Assembly (NCBI GenBank): GCA_946626595.1
Contig: CAMOUQ010000005.1
Span: 1 to 64,000, forward strand
Source of the DNA: an uncultured Prevotellaceae bacterium
GTDB lineage: Bacteria > Bacteroidota > Bacteroidia > Bacteroidales > Bacteroidaceae
Reading direction: 5' to 3'
Length of the DNA stretch: 64,000 bases
Part shown: in pieces, positions 28,862-37,375 of the stretch
Numbering within the stretch: position 1 is the stretch's first letter
How the letters are laid out: each line of letters begins with the position of its first letter
Made by a program: the position numbers and the translations under genes
The notes under the pieces: model-generated
What the model saw: only the letters and a program-made list of their open reading frames with translations
Told to the model about the DNA's origin: nothing
Databases searched by the model: none

Positions 28862-30214
28862 TTATTCCCCCGAGAACCGACCCACGAAGAGAAGCACGCC
28901 GGAAGAGGCCTCGTAGACGGCATAGACGAAGGGACGGTTGGCATGGAAGTCGACCTTGGAGAGTTCTGTTGGGCCTGCCATGGTCACTTCGGTCTCTGCT
29001 ATGGTCACGGCCGAAGCTTTGGCGCCTTCTTCGTTCACCTCGATGGCGGCCTTCTGGCGCATTCGGCTGATAAAGAGACTGGCATCTTCGCACATGTTGG
29101 GAATCTGAGCAAAGTCGGAGTCGAAGGCCTGGCGAATGCCCATCCCCTTGAGCACTTCCACCAGCTCACCCTCCAGTTTGTCGGTGTCCGACATGGTCGT
29201 GAAGCGTGGCACCTTCAGGTCGACGATGTAGGGCTCGGACACATCCTCCGCCGTATATCCATACAGACCTTCCAAGTGCCCGGCGTCGGCCAGACGTTCG
29301 ATGATGTCGTCCGTCGTCTTCCCTTCCTCGGGCAGCATGATGGTCATGTTCCACAGGCCACTGCCATAGCTGAAGTAGATGGCCGAGTAGGTATCGTTTT
29401 TCAGGTAATTGGCCACCACGTTCTGGTGCATCATGGGCACCGTCCGCGTTTGGCCATCCTTGCCGGTGAAGGTTTCGGCCTTTGTATTCTTAGGGTCGAA
29501 CTTCGAGCTCCATCCGGCCTTGAAGTAGATGGCATTCAGCAGATAGGATACGGCATGGGGATTCAGCTTGTCCAGTATGTTGCTTATCATGCCCTGCGTC
29601 TGGCGGTTGCACCAGGCGTTGATGTAGTTGAGCGTCTGGGGCGACGAGAAGTCGAGCGACTCGGCCTGGGCATGGTAGTACTGCTGCATGTCCTGGCGGA
29701 ACTGCGACTTCAGCGTGTAGCGTTTGTTCACGAATATGGCGTTGGCCATGTCGAGTTGCACGTTGGGATCCACCTGGGGCAGCTTCTCTATCAGCGTCTG
29801 ACAATATTCGTTGATGGCATCCACGCCTCCCGTGCCGAAGCCCAGCGTCTGCTCCAGTTCCTGACGGGTCTGGCCCTCGGCGGCATCGTTCACCATGGAC
29901 AGGACATAGGCAATGCTCAGGGGCGAATAGATGAAACTCTCCCCCGACTGTGCGGCCTCAGCCGCGGCCTTCAGAAAATTGAGCGCAAACTGGTTGTTGC
30001 CTGAGGCAAAACTTTTTTGCTTAACGGACAGTCGGATGGACTGTGGCTCGGGCAACATGTACACAGCGGTGTCGTCGACGGGATTCGTCGTGCCGGGGTT
30101 ATCCACTTCCGGTTGGCCGTCAAAGTAATCCTTATCATCCGTCGTACAGGACGGAATCAGGGCCGAGCAAAGCACGGCGAGCATAAGTATCAGCAGATGG
30201 TTTTTTGTCTTCAT
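28862..30214 (-). CDS. Serpin-family lipoprotein
   Basis: LCSALIPSCTTDD lipobox; FIYSPLSIAYVLSMVNDAAEGQTRQELEQTLGF; hinge EVNEEGAKASAVT; FHANRPFVYAVYEASSGVLLFVGRF. Confidence 0.93.
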   Translation of the reverse strand: MKTKNHLLILMLAVLCSALIPSCTTDDKDYFDGQPEVDNPGTTNPVDDTAVYMLPEPQSIRLSVKQKSFASGNNQFALNFLKAAAEAAQSGESFIYSPLSIAYVLSMVNDAAEGQTRQELEQTLGFGTGGVDAINEYCQTLIEKLPQVDPNVQLDMANAIFVNKRYTLKSQFRQDMQQYYHAQAESLDFSSPQTLNYINAWCNRQTQGMISNILDKLNPHAVSYLLNAIYFKAGWSSKFDPKNTKAETFTGKDGQTRTVPMMHQNVVANYLKNDTYSAIYFSYGSGLWNMTIMLPEEGKTTDDIIERLADAGHLEGLYGYTAEDVSEPYIVDLKVPRFTTMSDTDKLEGELVEVLKGMGIRQAFDSDFAQIPNMCEDASLFISRMRQKAAIEVNEEGAKASAVTIAETEVTMAGPTELSKVDFHANRPFVYAVYEASSGVLLFVGRFSGE

Positions 30215-30364
30215 AATGCTTTTGTTTTAGGTGTTCTCTCTGCCTATATAATCCCCGGAAAAGGGAAATATTGCACAGGAACGGGATAAAATTACGAAAA
30301 AAGTTGCACTTTGATGCAAGAATTCCTTATTTTTGGTATTTATAAGATAGAATTTCAAGAAGAA

Positions 30365-30907
30365 ATGACTGAAAGTCTCGTCCAGCGCATACGCAACCAC
30401 GACCAGCAGGCAATGGGTGCGCTCTACCAATGGAGTGTAGGGCGCCTCACATCGGTCTGTCGGCGATATGTGCCGGACGAGGACGATGCGAAGGACGTCC
30501 TGCAGAATGCCTTCGTGCGCATCTTCACCGCCCTGCCGACGTTTGAGTACCGCGACGAACCGACCCTGCTGGCCTGGATGCGGCGCATCGTGGTGAACGA
30601 GGCACTGCGCCATCTGCGCGACGGCCGGCGACTGCAGTTTTCGGCACTTGACGACGAGGTCGGCAAAACGCTGGCCGACGAGGAGCCCGACGTGGAACAA
30701 GTGACGGCCGACGAACTGCACCGACTCGTCACCGAACTGCCCGACGGCTACCGCACGGTGGTGAACCTCTTCGTATTCGAGGGCATGTCGCACCGACAGA
30801 TAGCCCAACTGCTGGACATAGGAGAATCGACATCGGCCTCGCAGTTCTACCACGCCAAACAACTGCTGGCCAAAAGAATAAAGGAACTCGTAAAACGGAA
30901 GCCATGA
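30365..30907 (+). CDS. RNA polymerase sigma-70 factor, ECF type
   Basis: Sigma2 DEDDAKDVLQNAFVRIFTALPTF; sigma4 ELPDGYRTVVNLFVFEGMSHRQIAQLLDIGESTSASQFYHAKQLL. Confidence 0.92.
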   Translation: MTESLVQRIRNHDQQAMGALYQWSVGRLTSVCRRYVPDEDDAKDVLQNAFVRIFTALPTFEYRDEPTLLAWMRRIVVNEALRHLRDGRRLQFSALDDEVGKTLADEEPDVEQVTADELHRLVTELPDGYRTVVNLFVFEGMSHRQIAQLLDIGESTSASQFYHAKQLLAKRIKELVKRKP

Positions 30908-32100
30908 AACAGGACTGGACAGAACAAATGAGGAAGAAGCTGGAGGGGCACGAACAGACCCCGCCGGTAGGGCTCTGGGAATCCGTCTCGGAGCAGATGG
31001 GGCTGGCGCCCACGCCCGTTCGTCGGAAGGTCATTCCGTTCCGGTGGTGGTGGGGCGTGGCCGCTGCCATTGTGGTGGCACTGGGCGTGGGACTGTACCA
31101 CCGAAGCGGAGGGACCCCTCTCCCCGCTCCCCCGAGGGGGAGGGCCGTGGCAGAGGCGGAGGTGACACCCACACCGACCTTGGTCGACAAAGACGAACCT
31201 GTGAGACAGACCCTGGCCGTCGAACCCCAAACGGCCATGCATAGCAAAGCGGAGAGAACAAAATTAGCCACACATAGCGAAGCGGAGAAGACCGAATTGG
31301 CCAAAGATAGCGAAGCGGAGAAGACCGAATTGGCCAAAGATAGCGAAGCGGAAGAGGCCGAACCCGTGAGGGAGGCCGACCCGACTCCGATCATTACCGA
31401 CAGGCTCCTGGCGGAGGCCACGGGCAAGGCGGATTCTGCCCAGGCTCTCCCCCTCGGGGGAGCGGGGAGAGGGGTCTCGAAAGGCCATTTCTCCATCAGC
31501 ATGGCGGGCTCGGGAGGACTGTTGGCTGCGCAGAGTCAGCTTCGCGAGGGGCGCCTCTACTACAGCATGCCCAGCGGCTACTTTGGCGCCCCCAGTGCGT
31601 CAGGCATACCCGGAGCATCTCCCGCACCGCCCCTCTATTCCCTGACTGACTATGCCTCGAAGCACCACCTGCCCGTGTGCTTCGGCCTCAATCTGCAGTG
31701 GCACGTCCATCCGCGCCTGGCCATCACCACCGGTCTCCACTACACCTACCTGCACTCCGAAATCAGCATCCCCCTCTACGACTACACCCTGCGCACCCAG
31801 CATCTCCACTATCTGGGCCTGCCCCTGGGCCTCAGCGCCCGCCTGTGGGGCAACCGCCACTTCCAAGTGTATGCCACAGCCGGTGCCATGCTGGAGAAAT
31901 GTCTGAACGACGAGCCCTGGCAGTGGTCGGTGAATGTGGCCGCCGGAGCCGAATACCTGTTCCACCGCCACGTGGGCCTCTATGCCGAGCCCTCCCTGGG
32001 CTACTACTTCGACGACGGCACCCAGCTGCAGCACTACTACAAGCAACACCCTTGGGCCCCCTCCATCGAGGTCGGCCTAAGGGTGCATGTGGGTAAGTAA
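30904..32100 (+). CDS. Sigma-linked membrane protein with C-terminal outer-membrane beta-barrel-like domain and an internal repeat cassette
   Basis: Overlaps sigma gene stop; TM WWWGVAAAIVVALGVGLY; barrel-like LAITTGLHYTYLHSEIS...LGYYFDD; two inverted R1 copies flanking a 33-bp repeat. Confidence 0.8.
   Translation: MKQDWTEQMRKKLEGHEQTPPVGLWESVSEQMGLAPTPVRRKVIPFRWWWGVAAAIVVALGVGLYHRSGGTPLPAPPRGRAVAEAEVTPTPTLVDKDEPVRQTLAVEPQTAMHSKAERTKLATHSEAEKTELAKDSEAEKTELAKDSEAEEAEPVREADPTPIITDRLLAEATGKADSAQALPLGGAGRGVSKGHFSISMAGSGGLLAAQSQLREGRLYYSMPSGYFGAPSASGIPGASPAPPLYSLTDYASKHHLPVCFGLNLQWHVHPRLAITTGLHYTYLHSEISIPLYDYTLRTQHLHYLGLPLGLSARLWGNRHFQVYATAGAMLEKCLNDEPWQWSVNVAAGAEYLFHRHVGLYAEPSLGYYFDDGTQLQHYYKQHPWAPSIEVGLRVHVGK
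31113..31142. repeat. R1 palindrome copy A (inverted partner at 31447..31476)
   Basis: gacccctctccccgctcccccgagggggag, perfect 30-bp inverted match to copy B. Confidence 0.92.
31240..31364. repeat. 33-bp in-frame tandem repeat, about 3.8 units
   Basis: gatagcgaagcggagaagaccgaattggccaaa repeated; protein HSEAEKTELAKDSEAEKTELAKDSEAEEAE. Confidence 0.9.
31447..31476. repeat. R1 palindrome copy B
   Basis: ctccccctcgggggagcggggagaggggtc, reverse complement of copy A. Confidence 0.92.
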
Positions 32101-32123
32101 AGCGCGAGTCACTAAGCTTTGGC

Positions 32124-32672
32124 TCAGAGGCTCTTGCCCAGTTCGTAGGCTTCCTGCATGTATTTGGTTCCGGCGACGGCTCCGGGTTCCAGTACGCCCA
32201 GGGCGTGCAGCTGTCCGGCATCGGTCCACTTGCAGAAGTTCACGATGTCCTTGTACATCTCCATCGTGGGCAGCGTGCAGTTGAGCGAGGGCTGGCCCTG
32301 AGTGGTGATGAGCACGGTGCGCTTGTCGTAGACCTTGGGATTCTCCCTTTGCTCGCCGAAGTGGACGCTGAAGAAGCGGTCGATGAGGCACTTGATCTGG
32401 GCCGTGCATGAGAAATAGTAGACGGGGGTGACGAACACCAGCACGTCGGCCTCGACGAACATGGGGGCAAACTCCTCGAAACCGTCCTTCTGGACGCACT
32501 TGCCGGTGCGGATGCAGCCGCCGCACGAGAGGCAGGGGGCCACCTTGTTGCGGGCGCAGTCGAACTCCTGAACTTCGTGGCCAGCCTCCTGGGCACCACG
32601 GATAAATTCGTCGGCCAATGTGTTTGAATTGCCCTTCTTGCGTGGGCTTGACTTAATGACTAAAACTTTCAT
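32124..32672 (-). CDS. NADPH-dependent FMN reductase / iron-sulfur flavoprotein family
   Basis: MKVLVIKSSPRKKGNSNTLADEF; VAPCLSCGGCIRTGKC; VFVTPVYYFSCTAQIKCLIDRFF. Confidence 0.88.
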   Translation of the reverse strand: MKVLVIKSSPRKKGNSNTLADEFIRGAQEAGHEVQEFDCARNKVAPCLSCGGCIRTGKCVQKDGFEEFAPMFVEADVLVFVTPVYYFSCTAQIKCLIDRFFSVHFGEQRENPKVYDKRTVLITTQGQPSLNCTLPTMEMYKDIVNFCKWTDAGQLHALGVLEPGAVAGTKYMQEAYELGKSL

Positions 32673-32832
32673 TACAAATGGTGTTATAAGGTTAATAAAG
32701 ATGGTTGATTTGACTTTTCCTAATGCAAAGATAATAATTATTGCCTATCTATGGAACATTTTCCTCAATTTTTAATTTTTCTTTTTTAATTTTTACTTTT
32801 TAATTATTTTTGTTGTAGCTTTGAACTACGGT

Positions 32833-32898
32833 CTTAGATACTCACGCTCGAAAAAGCCCAAATACATTTGGCTTTTTGCTCACTTATTCGTATCTTTG
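32833..32898. repeat. R4 palindromic element copy 3, opposite orientation
   Basis: cttagatactcacgctcgaaaaagcccaaatacatttggctttttgctcacttattcgtatctttg. Confidence 0.9.
32867..32898 (+). promoter_or_regulatory. Bacteroidales-type promoter inside R4 copy 3, upstream of the CoA-transferase
   Basis: TTTG (32867-32870) - 20 nt - TATCTTTG (32891-32898). Confidence 0.7.
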
Positions 32899-32941
32899 CC
32901 CTCCGATAAGCGTAAAATACCAAATCATTTATCAATATAAC

Positions 32942-34453
32942 ATGAGCTTCAACAAAATTACCGCTGCCGAAGCTGCAGCAATGGTGAAAAACGGCCAGAC
33001 CATTGGCCTCAGTGGTTTCACACCCGCCGGTACGGCCAAAATGACCACTGCCGAGATTGCAAAGATTGCCGAAGCCGAACATGCCGCAGGGCGTCCCTAC
33101 AAAATCAGCATCTTCACGGGTGCCAGCACGGGACAGAGCTGCGACGGCGAACTGTCTAACCAGCAGGCCATCGACTTCCGTGCTCCGTACACCACCAACC
33201 CCGACTTCCGTCGCCACGTGAACCTCAACGAGCTGAACTACAGCGACCTGAACCTCTCCAACATGGCCACGCAGATTCGCCAGGGCTACCTGGGCCCCGT
33301 CAACTGGGCCATCATCGAGGCATGCGCCGTGGAGAAGGTGGGCGACAAGGCCCACATCTACCTGACCGCTGCCGGTGGCATTGCCCCCACCGTGTGCCGC
33401 CTGGCCACCGAGGGCATCATCATCGAGCTCAACGCCTTCCACGAGCGCAGCGGCATGGGCCTGCACGATGTGTATGAAATCGAGGACCACCCCTATCGCA
33501 AGCCCATCATGATCTGCCACCCCAGCGACCGCATCGGCAAACCCTACATCGAGGTCGACGCCAGCCGCATCGTGGGTGTCATAGAGGGCAACGTGCCCGA
33601 CGAGGCTCGCTCCTTCAAGGACCCCGACCCCATCACCACCCAGATTGGCCAGAACGTGGCCGACTTCCTGGTGCAGAACATGCGCGAGGGCAAGATTCCT
33701 CCCACGTTCCTCAACCTGCAGTCGGGCGTAGGCTCCGGTGCCAACGCCGTGCTGGGCGCACTGGGTCACTCCACCGAGGTGCCCAACTTCAACATCTACA
33801 CCGAGGTGCTGCAGGACGCTCCCGTACAGCTGATGCGCGAGGGCCGCGTGCTTTCGGCCTCGGCCTGCTCGCTGACGGTGACCACCGAGTGCATGAAGGG
33901 CATCTACCGCGACATGGACTTCTTCAAGGACAAGCTGGTGCTGCGTCCCTCCGAGATATCGAACAACCCCGAGGTCATCGCCCGCATCGGCGTATGCTCG
34001 CTGAACACCGCCATCGAGGTAGACCTCTACGGACACGTCAACTCCACCAAAATCTGCGGCACCAAGATGATGAACGGCATCGGCGGTAGCGCCGACTTCA
34101 CCAACAATGCCTACCTCTCCATCTTCACCTGCGGCTCTACGACCAAGGGCGGCGCCATCTCCAGCATCGTGCCCTTCGCCAGCCACATCGACCACACGAA
34201 CCACTTCGTGGACGCCGTCATCACCGAATACGGCGTGGCCGACCTGCGCCACAAGAGCGACATGCAGAAGTCGGAGGAACTCATCAAGGTGGCCCATCCC
34301 GACTACCAGCCCATGCTGCGCGACTATCTGAAGTACGCACAGAAGAACGGCGGACACACCCACCACTGCCTCTCGGCAGCCTTCGCCATGCACGACACCT
34401 TCCTGCGCAAGGGCGACATGCGCCTGACCGACTGGGCAGAATATGTGAAATAA
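32942..34453 (+). CDS. Acetyl-CoA hydrolase/transferase family (succinate CoA-transferase-like)
   Basis: MSFNKITAAEAAAMVKNGQTIGLSGFTPAGTAK; GVGSGANAVLGAL; GSADFTNNAYLSIF. Confidence 0.9.
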   Translation: MSFNKITAAEAAAMVKNGQTIGLSGFTPAGTAKMTTAEIAKIAEAEHAAGRPYKISIFTGASTGQSCDGELSNQQAIDFRAPYTTNPDFRRHVNLNELNYSDLNLSNMATQIRQGYLGPVNWAIIEACAVEKVGDKAHIYLTAAGGIAPTVCRLATEGIIIELNAFHERSGMGLHDVYEIEDHPYRKPIMICHPSDRIGKPYIEVDASRIVGVIEGNVPDEARSFKDPDPITTQIGQNVADFLVQNMREGKIPPTFLNLQSGVGSGANAVLGALGHSTEVPNFNIYTEVLQDAPVQLMREGRVLSASACSLTVTTECMKGIYRDMDFFKDKLVLRPSEISNNPEVIARIGVCSLNTAIEVDLYGHVNSTKICGTKMMNGIGGSADFTNNAYLSIFTCGSTTKGGAISSIVPFASHIDHTNHFVDAVITEYGVADLRHKSDMQKSEELIKVAHPDYQPMLRDYLKYAQKNGGHTHHCLSAAFAMHDTFLRKGDMRLTDWAEYVK

Positions 34454-34454
34454 G

Positions 34455-34490
34455 ATTCCCTAAGGACTCAAAGGCCCATAAGGGCCCTGA
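34455..34490. repeat. Degenerate R2-like 9-bp units
   Basis: ttccctaaggactcaaaggcccataagggccctga. Confidence 0.5.
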
Positions 34491-34506
34491 ATGGTTCCTA
34501 CTATGG

Positions 34507-34540
34507 TCTGGCCTCAAACGACGTATCGTTTGAGGCCAGA
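34507..34540. repeat. Perfect hairpin 1, 15-bp arms, CGTA loop
   Basis: TCTGGCCTCAAACGA-CGTA-TCGTTTGAGGCCAGA. Confidence 0.95.
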
Positions 34541-34549
34541 CAATACTAT

Positions 34550-34587
34550 GGTTGGGGCTCCATCGACGTATCGATGGAGCCCCAACC
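34550..34587. repeat. Perfect hairpin 2, 17-bp arms, CGTA loop
   Basis: GGTTGGGGCTCCATCGA-CGTA-TCGATGGAGCCCCAACC. Confidence 0.95.
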
Positions 34588-34643
34588 TAACTACGCCTGC
34601 GCACATGCGTGCGTACGCGCGCTTCTCTTATCTATTAGTCTCC

Positions 34644-35936
34644 TCAGATGAACAGCACCTGCACGATGATGTACACAGGCAGCAGAACGATGAACGAGAA
34701 CTTCAGCATGTAACCGAAGAAGGAGGGCATCTTGACGCCGCTCTCCTCGGCTATGCTCTTGACCATGAAGTTGGGCCCATTGCCGATGTACGTCATCGCA
34801 CCAAAGAAGACGGCACCCATGCAGATGGCCTTCAGGTACACCTCGCTGATGCCGGCTACGGCCTGCCCTACGATGGGCAGCGACGTGGCAGTGGCGTGGA
34901 ACACCATGGCCGTGGGGGCATTGTCGAGGAAGGCCGAGAGCGAACCCGTGGCGTAGACAAACTCCCAGGGATGCTGCACGGGCAGCGGATGCTGCTCCAG
35001 GAACATCAGGGCGGGCGTCATGGTGGCAAATATGCCCAGGAAGACGCACACCACCTCCAGGATGGGCGCCCAGGAGAAATTGTTGTCCGTGCGCACCTGC
35101 CGCTTCGTGGTCAGCATGGACAGGATGATGATCAGGATGAAGGCCCACTCGCGCAACAGCTTCAGGTACCAGGGAGCATCCTCGGCACCCATCTGCGGGA
35201 TGTAGGTGGAATTGATGAACATGGTGCTCGCAACCACGCACAGCACCCAGACGATGTTGATGAGTCCCGTGGCCGTGACCGTCGTCTGTTCGCGATGGTC
35301 AGCCGACAGCAGGTGCCAGGGCTCCTTTCGGTAGTAATACGTGTCCGTCAGCCAGTAGATGCCCAGCAGCAGGGCGCCCGTGGTGCCCCATTCGGGCAGC
35401 ATGTTCATGAACCATCCGAAGGGAGCCCCCTTCTGGAACAAGAGGAACAATGGGGGGTCGCCCAAAGGCGTTAGCAGTCCGCCGCAGTTGGCCACGATGG
35501 CGATGAAGAACATCACCGTGTGGGCCTTGTACTGGCGCTGACTGATGGTCTGCAGCAACAGACGGATGAGCAGCATGGCCGCCCCCGTGGTGCCCATGAA
35601 GGAGGCCAGAACCCAGCCGATGGCCATGATGATGGTGTTGGTGGTGGGCGTGGCCTTCAGGTCGCCCCGGATGCAGATGCCACCGGTGGTCGTGAACAGC
35701 GCCATCAGGAGCAGGATGAAGGGCACGTAGTCGTACACCATCTGGTGCTCCAGCTCGTGCGACATGCCGTTCAGGCACAACCACATACCCACCGGCACAC
35801 CCAGCAGGAGCGATACAAAAAGCTTGTGCACGTTGCTCTCCCACCATTCGCCCCAGCGCGTCAGCGGCAGCACCGCAATCAGCAACAACTGGGCGGCAAA
35901 GGGGATGAGCATCCATGCGGGAATTATGTGTTCCAT
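34644..35936 (-). CDS. NhaD-like sodium:proton antiporter / citrate transporter-like permease
   Basis: Multi-TM; FIAIVANCGGLLTPLGDPPLFLLFQKG; AIGWVLASFMGTTGAAMLLIRLLL. Confidence 0.87.
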   Translation of the reverse strand: MEHIIPAWMLIPFAAQLLLIAVLPLTRWGEWWESNVHKLFVSLLLGVPVGMWLCLNGMSHELEHQMVYDYVPFILLLMALFTTTGGICIRGDLKATPTTNTIIMAIGWVLASFMGTTGAAMLLIRLLLQTISQRQYKAHTVMFFIAIVANCGGLLTPLGDPPLFLLFQKGAPFGWFMNMLPEWGTTGALLLGIYWLTDTYYYRKEPWHLLSADHREQTTVTATGLINIVWVLCVVASTMFINSTYIPQMGAEDAPWYLKLLREWAFILIIILSMLTTKRQVRTDNNFSWAPILEVVCVFLGIFATMTPALMFLEQHPLPVQHPWEFVYATGSLSAFLDNAPTAMVFHATATSLPIVGQAVAGISEVYLKAICMGAVFFGAMTYIGNGPNFMVKSIAEESGVKMPSFFGYMLKFSFIVLLPVYIIVQVLFI

Positions 35937-36048
35937 AGCAGTATTTGATTAGTTATTTACCTGCAAAGATACAATTTTATGTTGAAAATTGAAAGGCGAA
36001 AGCCGAAAATTCGTATCTTTGCACCCATAATCAAAAGCTGAACACACC

Positions 36049-37212
36049 ATGAAACATCTATTCTCACTCCTGTTATTGTCACTCTCCGCCACATGGGCCA
36101 CGGCCGAAAACTGGCAGCACCGCCTGCCCGACAACACCTTCATCTCGGTGGTGAGCATACCCGGCTCGCACGACTCGGCCACAGGCGGCGGATGGGACGA
36201 GGGCATGGAGGAAATGGGCGACCATTTTGCCCGCACACAGGAACTGACCATCGCCCAGCAGTGGACATGCGGCGTACGGGCCTTCGACCTGCGCCCCTGC
36301 GTCTACGAAGACCACTTGAACATCAACCACGGCATCATACCCACACAGCTCCACTTCGAAGACGTCATGCTGCAACTGCGCGACTCGCTCGCGAACAACC
36401 CCTCGGAATTTGTCATCATCCACCTCCTGCACGAGAAGGACGGCGACCAAGTGGAGAATGCCTACAACAACCGCATCGTGCAGTTCCTCAAGAGCGAACC
36501 CATCAGCGACTGCCTCATCGAATACAAACGCGGACTCACCGTGGGCGACATGCGCGGCAAGATTCTCCTCCTCAGCCGCGACAAGTACGCCACCACCCCC
36601 ATAGGCGGATTCCTCATGAACTGGAAGGTGGACAACGTCAACTGGTCGGAGCAGACACAGGGCAAAATCCAGGGCGCCAACGCATCCACGGCCGGCACCC
36701 TCTACATGCAAGACTATTCCGACACACACCGCGAGGGCGGCATACAGACCAAACTGAACGCCATCAAGAAGATGCTCGACTACAGCACCCGATACAAGAC
36801 CCGCACGGCCACCAGCACACGCTGGATATTCAACTTCGCATCGGCCTACTCGAAGGTGGAGTCCATCTTCGGCTACGAAATCAGCCTGAGCGACGGCTAC
36901 CGCGACAATGCCTCGCACACCAATGCCTTCATCGTCGACTACCTCCAGAACAACCAACCCGGCCCCACGGGCATCGTCATGATGGACTACGCCGGCGTGG
37001 ACGAAACAGCCGGCTATGCCACCATGGGCAAGACACTCGTACAGGCCATCATCGACAACAACTTCAAATATCTCGACGACACCACCCTTGCCGTGCCCAC
37101 CATCAGCCAACCATCTGGAAACAAAGTCTTCTATAACCTCAATGGACTTCGTACCACCACCCCTCGCACCCACGGAGTATATGTCCGGTACGGCCGAAAG
37201 ATGATTAAGTAA
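36049..37212 (+). CDS. Secreted phosphatidylinositol-specific phospholipase C X-domain protein
   Basis: Signal peptide; VVSIPGSHDSATGG, GVRAFDLRPC, INHGIIPTQLHFEDVMLQLRDSLANNPSEFVIIHLLHEKD. Confidence 0.88.
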   Translation: MKHLFSLLLLSLSATWATAENWQHRLPDNTFISVVSIPGSHDSATGGGWDEGMEEMGDHFARTQELTIAQQWTCGVRAFDLRPCVYEDHLNINHGIIPTQLHFEDVMLQLRDSLANNPSEFVIIHLLHEKDGDQVENAYNNRIVQFLKSEPISDCLIEYKRGLTVGDMRGKILLLSRDKYATTPIGGFLMNWKVDNVNWSEQTQGKIQGANASTAGTLYMQDYSDTHREGGIQTKLNAIKKMLDYSTRYKTRTATSTRWIFNFASAYSKVESIFGYEISLSDGYRDNASHTNAFIVDYLQNNQPGPTGIVMMDYAGVDETAGYATMGKTLVQAIIDNNFKYLDDTTLAVPTISQPSGNKVFYNLNGLRTTTPRTHGVYVRYGRKMIK

Positions 37213-37221
37213 TGAATAATT

Positions 37222-37372
37222 TTAACCACGAAGAAATATTTTAACCACGAATTACTCGAGATATTTTAACCACGAATTACTCGAATTTCACGAATTTATA
37301 ACTAAATAGTTATCTTGAAATGAAGATTTCGTTAAATTCGAGTAATTCGTGGTATAGTAAAATTTCGTGGAT
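37222..37372. repeat. R3 repeat copies in a convergent intergenic region
   Basis: taaccacgaattactcgaatttcacgaattt ... aaattcgagtaattcgtggt. Confidence 0.88.
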
Positions 37373-37375
37373 ATG

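Noticed and set aside
32834-34393. 519-aa minus-strand ORF opposite the CoA-transferase
   Set aside because: Antisense shadow ORF caused by GC-rich codon bias; low-complexity V/H/D/G-rich translation with no recognisable domain, while the sense ORF is a clear enzyme.
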